Below, piece after piece: positions 57,668 to 64,000 of a stretch of DNA of 64,000 bases. This DNA is from a virus. A program made the translations under genes and the position numbers. Under the pieces are notes generated by a model. It was not told the origin of the DNA, searched no databases, and worked only from the letters and a program-made list of their open reading frames with translations. Numbering within the stretch: position 1 is the first letter of the stretch; every line of letters begins with the position of its first letter. The stretch is from positions 1 through 64,000 of IMG/VR virus record IMGVR_UViG_3300044701_002172. One strand, given 5' to 3'.

Positions 57668-58345
57668 TTATTTATATACCTCCATAAAGTAAACCATAGT
57701 GTGCCTAACATCAGTTGCCCATCTGGGACCTATTGTTGAAGCATGATGAACATTACCATCGTATATAATTAATCTATTATATTTTGCTGGCAAAAATCCA
57801 ATTTTATTTACATCAGAATGCTCTACCCATGATTGTGATGTTTTATGTAATCCATGTTTATTAAATATTGCTGTTCCATCAGTATCGTCATATTCTTTAT
57901 TAAAATATGTAATACTTGCTATAGTATTTGGACCATCTTGATGAGGACCGTAGTAACAATTTTTGTATTTTAAATACGCTTCTGGCGTTATATTAAATAA
58001 ATTATTTGACAACAAAAATGTTTTTTCCGTTGATATATCTACAGGAATTAAATTAAAACATTTGTTTACTATATCTTCTAAAACAGATATAAACAATTCT
58101 TTTTTGTAAAAAACAAATTGTGACCTACCATCATAATACTCCGTTCCATTGGCAGGAACATCATACGCTCCCGCTAATTTTACAGTTGGTATTTTTAAAG
58201 CTAACTCATGTATTTTATCAGGATACGTCCAAAAATCATCAATAACTAAGTAATCTCCCCACGTATCACTATAAACTTTAACGTCAAAATTATTTACGGA
58301 AAAAATATCCGAAGTAATTAAATCAGGTAAATTAATATTATTCAT
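57668..58345 (-). CDS. 2OG-Fe(II) oxygenase-like protein 1
   Basis: A 225-aa protein of the 2-oxoglutarate/Fe(II) dioxygenase type. The iron triad is visible as H135-x-D137 (YYGPHQDGPN) and a distal His (VHHAST, 200-201) in KYNRLIIYDGNVHHAST. A basic residue for 2-oxoglutarate may be Arg in the following TDVRHT. It is the last of four such genes in a row downstream of a collagen-like fibre gene. The DNA is very AT-rich compared with the neighbouring neck genes. A late octamer for the next gene overlaps its stop. Substrate unknown; fibre protein is the natural suspect. Confidence 0.82.
   Translation of the reverse strand: MNNINLPDLITSDIFSVNNFDVKVYSDTWGDYLVIDDFWTYPDKIHELALKIPTVKLAGAYDVPANGTEYYDGRSQFVFYKKELFISVLEDIVNKCFNLIPVDISTEKTFLLSNNLFNITPEAYLKYKNCYYGPHQDGPNTIASITYFNKEYDDTDGTAIFNKHGLHKTSQSWVEHSDVNKIGFLPAKYNRLIIYDGNVHHASTIGPRWATDVRHTMVYFMEVYK
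57669..57676 (-). promoter_or_regulatory. Late promoter octamer
   Basis: TATAAATA on the minus strand, at the stop codon of oxygenase 1 and 29 nt before the 61-aa coiled-coil gene. Confidence 0.68.
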
Positions 58346-58932
58346 ACAAATCTAGGACCTAATATCCATCCAACCAAAGATTTTCTATTACCTTTTTTTA
58401 CTTTTAAAACTCTATGTTTTAATGAGCTATCAAATACAGCAATAACTCCTCGTTCTTTTGGCACAGTAAATAATTCATTAGTAGATGAAGACATTATTTG
58501 AACATCACCACCTTCATATTCAGATGGATCCGATAATTGTAATGTAAAAGATAATTTTCTTACATCTCCATTTTGATATGGATTGATAGAATCTGTGTGC
58601 CAATTATAAAATTCTCCTTCGGAATATGTAGTATATTGAATTTGATTTTGATCGAAAGAATGAATATTATAATTAAAATTTTCTTTATTTGCTATTTTTA
58701 TAAAATAATCACACATAGCCCCAACCCACGTAGAAGAATTAATAAATTGAATTTTACTTTTTCTTATATTTAAATTTACTCCCTCTCCCGTCATTCCGTA
58801 ATCTAATTCATCTTCATTCACATTAAAATTATTTTTTAATTCCTTTTCAATAATATCAACTATATCTTTGGGCAATCCAGTGCTAACCCAATACATATCA
58901 AATTTTTCTGACGGCGAATTAAATTTAAGCAT
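58342..58932 (-). CDS. 2OG-Fe(II) oxygenase 2, prolyl-4-hydroxylase type
   Basis: A 196-aa protein closest to the PKHD/prolyl-4-hydroxylase type. YNWHTDS gives H112-x-D114, then RKLSFTLQLSDPSEYEGGDVQI, ERGVIAVFDSSLKHRVLKVKKGNRKSLVGWILGP with distal His173 and 2-oxoglutarate-binding Arg183. All catalytic residues are present. Overlaps its neighbours by 4 and 8 nt, so the four oxygenases are one operon. Predicted to hydroxylate a protein side chain, perhaps Pro or Asn of the fibre. Confidence 0.93.
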   Translation of the reverse strand: MLKFNSPSEKFDMYWVSTGLPKDIVDIIEKELKNNFNVNEDELDYGMTGEGVNLNIRKSKIQFINSSTWVGAMCDYFIKIANKENFNYNIHSFDQNQIQYTTYSEGEFYNWHTDSINPYQNGDVRKLSFTLQLSDPSEYEGGDVQIMSSSTNELFTVPKERGVIAVFDSSLKHRVLKVKKGNRKSLVGWILGPRFV

Positions 58933-59509
58933 TACTGTCCTCCATAAAAGATTTTAATATATCCTGAATATAAATATTACCCTCACCGCCATCATATTGA
59001 AATACCATAGTCAATCTTCCGTTAGATTCAGATAAACATGTAGATGGTCTAGATCCGTGATGTAAAGATGTTGGAGCAATAACAACTCTACCTGGCTTGG
59101 GTAAAACCGAAATTGTAAAATCTGGGTTTTCTGATTTCGAAAAATATGTATCACCTCCCCAATGTTGCTCCCATTTAGTGTTTAGATATACTATAAAACT
59201 AATTCCGTATGGGGTATCATAGCAATCTCGATGAGTGTCACAAAAATCTAATTGTTTAAATAAATTAATCAATACTCTATTAAAATTTGGGATATCAAAA
59301 GAAAAATTTTGTTTTAATTTTTCCAAAACCAAATTTACTACAAAATCATCTTTTTCTGGAAAGGCAGTAAAACTAGAAATTCTGTTTGTTATATCGTTAG
59401 TTAATCTATAAATTTGTAATCCATACGCCCACTTTTCTAAATCTTCAATTTCTTCTGGTAAAAAAATGTCATCAACAATAATGACATCTTCAATGTAATT
59501 AATTTTCAC
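58925..59509 (-). CDS. 2OG-Fe(II) oxygenase 3
   Basis: A 194-aa protein with FCDTHRDCYDTPYGISFIVYLN (H93-x-D95), HWGGDTYF and RVVIAPTSLHHGSRPS (distal His150/151), followed by Arg165 in NGRLTMVFQ for 2-oxoglutarate. The double-stranded beta-helix order is complete. It overlaps the upstream gene by 11 nt. It differs clearly from oxygenases 1, 2 and 4, so the four are not recent duplicates. Confidence 0.88.
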   Translation of the reverse strand: MKINYIEDVIIVDDIFLPEEIEDLEKWAYGLQIYRLTNDITNRISSFTAFPEKDDFVVNLVLEKLKQNFSFDIPNFNRVLINLFKQLDFCDTHRDCYDTPYGISFIVYLNTKWEQHWGGDTYFSKSENPDFTISVLPKPGRVVIAPTSLHHGSRPSTCLSESNGRLTMVFQYDGGEGNIYIQDILKSFMEDSNA

Positions 59510-60125
59510 GACTATAAATGCTCCGAAACCATCCAGTTAAAATATATTTGTTTTTTGTAAATACTGTATTGCCTCTATGTAAATGAGTATAAGCAGCGGG
59601 CCAAATGAGAGTAGTACCAGCGGTAGGTTTAACTCTTAATTTTTGATGAAAAAATTCTGTTTCAGCTTCTCCATCAGGCATATCATTTAAATAAATCATC
59701 CATGCTACATGCCTACTATTAAAAAATTGAGATGATCCCACACGTTCAGTGTGCCAAACATGATAACCTCCCCCAGGCGGGGTTCGCTGCATTTTAATTT
59801 CCGTACAGGCTAAAGCAGTTGTATTTAAATCTGGATATTCTTTAGAATATTTGTCGTATGCTATTTGTAAATATTCGTAACAAGTATCAGATAATCCATT
59901 ATCTAAAATATTTAAAAATATTGAAATATCATTTCTTCCAGTTATACCCAAATTAAATTGTTTATCACCTGAAGATATTACGGTGTCATCTTCTGTAGTG
60001 TAATTTACATCTCCAAAATTCATTAATTTTTTGTTTGTTGTAAATTCAAACCATTCAATATATTCTTCACATAATTGTTTAGGCAAAAGATTTTCAAAAA
60101 TTCCAATATGATCAATTATTTTCAT
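59499..60125 (-). CDS. 2OG-Fe(II) oxygenase 4, HxE variant
   Basis: A 208-aa protein with GGGYHVWHTERVG, giving H125-x-E127 in place of H-x-D, then RHVAWMIYLNDMPDGEAETEFFHQ, and PTAGTTLIWPAAYTHLHRGN with distal His181 or 183. Some enzymes of this superfamily use Glu as iron ligand, so it is probably active. First of the four oxygenases after the collagen-like gene (23-nt gap). Strong fold call; substrate unknown. Confidence 0.87.
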   Translation of the reverse strand: MKIIDHIGIFENLLPKQLCEEYIEWFEFTTNKKLMNFGDVNYTTEDDTVISSGDKQFNLGITGRNDISIFLNILDNGLSDTCYEYLQIAYDKYSKEYPDLNTTALACTEIKMQRTPPGGGYHVWHTERVGSSQFFNSRHVAWMIYLNDMPDGEAETEFFHQKLRVKPTAGTTLIWPAAYTHLHRGNTVFTKNKYILTGWFRSIYSREN

Positions 60126-60148
60126 AGTTAATTTTTATCTACTAGTAT

Positions 60149-61729
60149 TTAGGTTGTCCCAGAAACAGTTCCTGTGTATGAATATGTATATGCTTGATTT
60201 GCTCTGACTGCTCTTCCAGCAGCTCCCCCTGTTCCTCCACCTGCTGCACCCCAATCACCTCCAGACGCTCCTGGATTTCCAGCACCACCAGTATTTCCTG
60301 TTGCTCCAGTATTTCCTCGTGCTCCAGAATTTCCTGAAGCACCTCTACTTCCTGCATTTCCTGCCGCTCCAGCAGCACCATTGTTTCCAGGATTACCGTT
60401 ATTCCCTCTTCCTCCAGCATTACCAGTGGCTCTTACCGTTTCTGAACTATTCGAACAGTTAGTGTTCCTCCGACTAGTTACTTGTCTTGTCCAAGAACCA
60501 GGAGCTGTATTTGTTCTTCCAGCGTTACCAGGCGCACCAGCACCACCAGCACCAGCACCAGATCCAGCAGTTCCAGCAATACCTGCGCTTCTTGTCCATG
60601 TTGTTGGTGAGGCAAGACCAGCGTTTCCTGGAGTGCCAGCAGTGCCAGCAGAACCAGTGCTGCCAGATAACCCAGCATTACCTGTTATTGGTCCTGTTAA
60701 ATTATTATATCCTCTTCCAGCGCCTCCAGTTCCACCAGCACCGCCTGCTCCACCAGCACCGCCTGCTCCACCAGCGCCACCAGTTCCACCAGCGCCACCT
60801 GGACCACCTAATCCATTTTGACCAGGATTTCCTGAATTACCTGGATTACCTCTAGCACCACCAGCACCACCAGTACCAGCTCCACCTGTTGTAGATCTAG
60901 AACCAGAATTAACAGGTCCACCAAGACGCCTGTTACACTGGGTGGGGAAACTAAAGGGAGACCATCTTTGTGTTGTTCTGTCTGGTCTTGTTACTGTAAC
61001 ATTATTTCCATTTGCTCCAGTATTTCCAGGATTTCCAAATGCTCCAGCCGTTCCAGCAGTTGCTCCATTACCAGCAGCTCCAGTATTTCCAGTATTTCCA
61101 TTGGCTCCAGTATTTCCTGCTGCTCCAGTATTGCCAGGAGTGCCACTATTACCCCCTGTACCACCACCACCACCGCCTCTAATGGAACCAGTAGAACCAC
61201 TTACTGTGTAACCAACTACCGAAATCAGAACAGCATCTCCTCCAGGATTTCCTGCTACTCCAGCAGCACCTCCTGTACCTCCCCCACCATAAATGTTTCC
61301 GCCAGAAACTTGAATATTTACATTTCCAGCAACAGTTCCCGTACCAGATGATAGTGCTGTATTTCCAGCTGAAGTAGCTCCAACTGTACCTGTAATTACC
61401 ACACGTTTAGGAATTACTTTATTGTAGTTACTATTCCATTGAGTTAATGTAGAAATAGTAACATTTGTATCAGTTCCAGATTGTGTTACTACAGATTCTT
61501 TTATTGTATTTCTGTATTTACTAGCAGATATTAGAGCATTGGTTGTAGGAACGGCAGCATTTTCAGTAGCATCATAAATGTATGGTGCTACTGTAGTATT
61601 AGTTGTTTTTCTTTTTAATTCACTATATGAAATTGAACCTGATGTTGTTCCTTTGTAAGTGTTTCTTAAAGCACTTAAGGAAATAGCACCAGATCCAAAA
61701 TTAGTTGTGGTACTGGACGTAATAGCCAT
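60149..61729 (-). CDS. Collagen-like glycine-rich tail fibre protein
   Basis: A 526-aa protein. Residues 1-60 (TTTNFGSGAISLSALRNTY..., GSISYSELKRKT) are a fibre adaptor motif. From about residue 135 the chain is dominated by Gly-X-Y triplets such as GNT, GAA, GNP, GAN and GAG, interrupted by short Trp/Arg loops (RPDRTTQRWSPF, PTTWTRSAG, SWTRQVTSRRNTNCSN). This is a collagen-like triple-helix or polyglycine-helix bundle. Prolines in the repeats are followed by Gly (GTPG, GNPG, GAPG), the Y position. Located between the S74-type fibre and four 2OG oxygenases. Probably an adsorption-tip fibre. Confidence 0.88.
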   Translation of the reverse strand: MAITSSTTTNFGSGAISLSALRNTYKGTTSGSISYSELKRKTTNTTVAPYIYDATENAAVPTTNALISASKYRNTIKESVVTQSGTDTNVTISTLTQWNSNYNKVIPKRVVITGTVGATSAGNTALSSGTGTVAGNVNIQVSGGNIYGGGGTGGAAGVAGNPGGDAVLISVVGYTVSGSTGSIRGGGGGGTGGNSGTPGNTGAAGNTGANGNTGNTGAAGNGATAGTAGAFGNPGNTGANGNNVTVTRPDRTTQRWSPFSFPTQCNRRLGGPVNSGSRSTTGGAGTGGAGGARGNPGNSGNPGQNGLGGPGGAGGTGGAGGAGGAGGAGGAGGTGGAGRGYNNLTGPITGNAGLSGSTGSAGTAGTPGNAGLASPTTWTRSAGIAGTAGSGAGAGGAGAPGNAGRTNTAPGSWTRQVTSRRNTNCSNSSETVRATGNAGGRGNNGNPGNNGAAGAAGNAGSRGASGNSGARGNTGATGNTGGAGNPGASGGDWGAAGGGTGGAAGRAVRANQAYTYSYTGTVSGTT

Positions 61730-61730
61730 A

Positions 61731-64000
61731 TTACTTATTCTTTAATGACTGTACTTCTTCTTTGAGTTCTTTAATAGCTTCAATTAGTAGTGGAACTAAT
61801 CTTTCATACTGAACGGCAAGATAACCATTATCTCTTTCAATTACTGCTTCTGGGAGAACTTCTTTGATCTCTTGAGCAATAACACCAGCTTCACGCTTAG
61901 TTGTATCCTTGCCTTCCGCTAATTCATTCCAATTATATTTAACACCAGAAATCTGTGTTACTTTATCTAGAGCATTATCAATCGTTTCGATATTTGTCTT
62001 TAATCTTCTGTCAGATGAAGCAAACGCTGTAATATCACCTGTACAAGACAAATCACCTGTATTGCTAATCCAAGCTACGTCAGAACTACCTCTACGGAAT
62101 CTTACAACTTCAGTTGAACTTGCTCCAGCATTAATATACCATCTGTTTGAATGGTACTCAAGCTTACCTTCGCTAGCACCAGCATCGCCAGTCCAAGTAG
62201 CAACGTTATCTTGACGGAAAGAGCTAGCTCCTCCTAGACGAAGAACACTGTTAGTTCCGCTAGTAAATGTGAATTGAGCACTACCAGCAAGAGCACCATT
62301 GTTATTATATTGAACCTGAGTATTAGATCCACCAATATCAAATGTTGCCCATTCAATACCAGAAGCAGTTGATTTAATAAATTTACCAGCTCCACTATTA
62401 GCTAAGAAAATAGTTGCTCCGTCTCCAGATTGATAAGGAACACTGCCAGCAGCACCGCCAGCAAGATTAGTGGCGGTTGTTGCTGTTGTAGCGTTACCAC
62501 TCAAGGCAGCAGTAATAGTACCAGCAGAGAAGTTACCCGAAGCATCTCTGGCAACAAGATTTGTATTACCAGAGGTTGAAGCAGTAACATTAATTGTTCT
62601 TGCTGTGCCACCATTAAATGTAGTGCCAGCGTCATAAGTTAGATATGTTCCAAGTGATAAAGCAGCAGCAGTTGAAGCAGTGATTGTAATGTTAGCACTG
62701 CCATTAAAGGATACTCCGTTTATTGTTCTGGCAGTTTGTAGTGTCGTGGCAGTAGAAGCGTTACCACTTAAGGTGGCAGTGATAGTACCAGCAGCAAAGT
62801 TGCCAGAACCATCTCTCTTAACCAGCGTGTTATTCGTATTTAATGAAGAAACTGGGTTATTGCCTGTGTGTAAAATAGTGTACTTAGTTGAAGTACCAAC
62901 GGACCATCCACCCCAGAATAAATCGTTAGTAGCACCATCAAGACCAAAGTAACCAGCGTAATCTCCAGATACGTGGAACGTTAAGAAAGCATCTCTTCCA
63001 GCAGTATCATTGAAAATAGTTAATGTTTTATTACCAGAACCAGAACCTTGATCACCAGAAGTAGTGTTAATAAGTACTTGATTGCCAGCCAAGAAAGTTA
63101 AACTTCCTGACATAGTATCACCAGACTTCAATACGTTTAGAGAAGCAGCTCCAGTCAAGGAAGCGGTAATTGTCCCAGCAGCAAAGTTACCAGAACCATC
63201 TCTTTGAACAGCAGTGCTAGCATTGTTTAATGAGGAGAACGTAATATTACCAGCATTCCAAATTACGTTGCTGTTTAATGTAAGAGCATTAGCGTTTCCT
63301 GCTAAAATATTTAATGATCCACTACCATTGGCTGAGTTTCCGCCAGAAACAGCAAGACGTACATTATAAAGACCAGCAGGAGAACTACTAGATCTAAAAT
63401 CAATTACTGGAACAGAAGCAGTTCCATCAGTTCTTCCAAGTGATAATCTAGCAGTGCCAGAAACAGATTCTAGTTTAGCAACATCAAATGTTCCAGCAAA
63501 ATCACTGATATTGTAATCATTAATAATTTCATTTGTTTGTGTATTACCAATTCGGAAAGCAGCAGCAATATTACCAGATAATAATCTACCAGTTAAGATA
63601 GTATAATCTAGAGTGTCATCAATATTATTTGAAGTTGATACATTAAGAAGTTCAAAATCACCAACTTTAATACCAATCGAATCAAATAAATCAATCGTTA
63701 ATCCAGATACAAATGGTGCTTCCGAAAGAATCTTACCAGAAATATAAACATCAAAGAATGTTTGAGCAACATAAGATTTTACAGTTAATGAATTATCAAC
63801 TGATGTAGATCCCAAGAAAGAAGAAATGTGGGAAGGACCAATGATACCAGAATTAATATTATAAGCATTTTGATAGAAAGTACCTTGTCTGCCATCAAGT
63901 AGGTCGGCATCCATTCCAGTGCCAACACCATCATTAATAGAAGTCCAAACTTTAGCCCAGGTGCTGAATGAAGCAACACCAGAACCAGAACCACGAATCC
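61731..64000 (-). CDS. Tail fibre with C-terminal S74 intramolecular chaperone, 5' part outside window
   Basis: Open to the right edge, so at least 756 codons. The visible part has repeated beta modules (LSLGRTDGTASVP, KRDGSGNFAAGTITA x several copies, WNAGNITFS) typical of cyanophage fibres. The C-terminus SSDRRLKTNIETIDNALDKVTQISGVKYNWNE...REAGVIAQEIKEVLPEAV is the peptidase S74 chaperone, which trimerises the fibre and cuts itself off before the Ser of SSDRRLK. It ends in a coiled coil (EAIKELKEEVQSLKNK). Late structural gene; receptor unknown. Confidence 0.93.
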   Translation of the reverse strand, partial: IRGSGSGVASFSTWAKVWTSINDGVGTGMDADLLDGRQGTFYQNAYNINSGIIGPSHISSFLGSTSVDNSLTVKSYVAQTFFDVYISGKILSEAPFVSGLTIDLFDSIGIKVGDFELLNVSTSNNIDDTLDYTILTGRLLSGNIAAAFRIGNTQTNEIINDYNISDFAGTFDVAKLESVSGTARLSLGRTDGTASVPVIDFRSSSSPAGLYNVRLAVSGGNSANGSGSLNILAGNANALTLNSNVIWNAGNITFSSLNNASTAVQRDGSGNFAAGTITASLTGAASLNVLKSGDTMSGSLTFLAGNQVLINTTSGDQGSGSGNKTLTIFNDTAGRDAFLTFHVSGDYAGYFGLDGATNDLFWGGWSVGTSTKYTILHTGNNPVSSLNTNNTLVKRDGSGNFAAGTITATLSGNASTATTLQTARTINGVSFNGSANITITASTAAALSLGTYLTYDAGTTFNGGTARTINVTASTSGNTNLVARDASGNFSAGTITAALSGNATTATTATNLAGGAAGSVPYQSGDGATIFLANSGAGKFIKSTASGIEWATFDIGGSNTQVQYNNNGALAGSAQFTFTSGTNSVLRLGGASSFRQDNVATWTGDAGASEGKLEYHSNRWYINAGASSTEVVRFRRGSSDVAWISNTGDLSCTGDITAFASSDRRLKTNIETIDNALDKVTQISGVKYNWNELAEGKDTTKREAGVIAQEIKEVLPEAVIERDNGYLAVQYERLVPLLIEAIKELKEEVQSLKNK

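Noticed and set aside
60381-61211. Several Pro/Ala/Val-rich plus-strand frames opposite the collagen-like gene
   Set aside because: They are the complement of Gly-X-Y codons (GGN giving NCC) and show only the expected repeat bias.
60149-61729. Repetitive DNA that might be a CRISPR or satellite array
   Set aside because: Repeats are 9-nt-type codon triplets in one open frame without constant direct repeats and unique spacers.

Overview
The window is a 64 kb piece of a T4-like cyanomyovirus, most likely infecting marine Synechococcus. It carries T4 replication genes (43, 44, 45, 62, 41, 61, uvsX, uvsY, uvsW, 46, 47, 55, regA) and T4 virion genes (13 to 23, 67). With them are cyanophage host-like genes: psbA (D1), two hli genes, petF ferredoxin, the bilin-lyase-like cpeT, mazG, nrdA/nrdB, cobS, hsp20 and an SLH-type porin. 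cpeT points to a phycoerythrin-containing host. Five phage tRNAs are present (Gly-TCC, Pro-TGG, Val-TAC, Arg-TCT, Ser-TGA). No integrase, insertion sequence or CRISPR array was seen.

Layout. 1-7.0 kb: psbA (cut by the left edge), a large plus-strand tail-fibre-like gene with a small follower, and a minus-strand photosynthesis operon (hli, 28-aa membrane peptide, petF, 65-aa protein, hli, 96-aa protein). 7.0-11.4 kb: porin, cpeT with a GC-rich structured leader, four tRNAs, small genes and an RlpA-like protein. 11.6-13.6 kb: two small plus-strand genes facing a lysis block in which a C39-like peptidase and a GH24 lysozyme appear to be joined by a -1 frameshift. 13.6-22.5 kb: nrdB, nrdA, primase, structural and small genes, tRNA-Ser. 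22.5-40 kb: mazG and the replication/recombination core, Sm-like proteins, hsp20, regA, clamp and clamp loader, a CobS-like ATPase next to a VWA protein, 46, 47 and the late sigma factor gp55. 40-57.4 kb: uvsW, uvsY and the head/tail module in reverse T4 order. 57.4-64 kb: four tandem 2OG-Fe(II) oxygenases, a collagen-like Gly-X-Y fibre and a tail fibre with a C-terminal S74 chaperone domain that runs off the right edge.

Expression. Early-type promoters (TTGACA / 17 nt / TATAAT) precede psbA, the hli/petF operon, the Sm-like/gp43 operon and gp55. Octamers NATAAATA, the T4-like late signal read by gp55, precede virion and lysis genes. Several promoters are built into terminator hairpins. Most minus-strand genes touch by ATGA or TGATG overlaps, so translation is probably coupled.

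Most notable observations: (1) a dnaX-type A_AAA_AAG slip site plus stem-loop that would fuse peptidase and lysozyme; (2) four 2OG oxygenases directly following a collagen-like fibre whose prolines sit in X-Pro-Gly context; (3) promoter/terminator fusion elements; (4) a CobS-like AAA+ ATPase paired with a VWA protein that also has HExxH; (5) a phage-borne SLH porin; (6) a structured RNA leader before cpeT. All calls come from reading the sequence; no database search was run.
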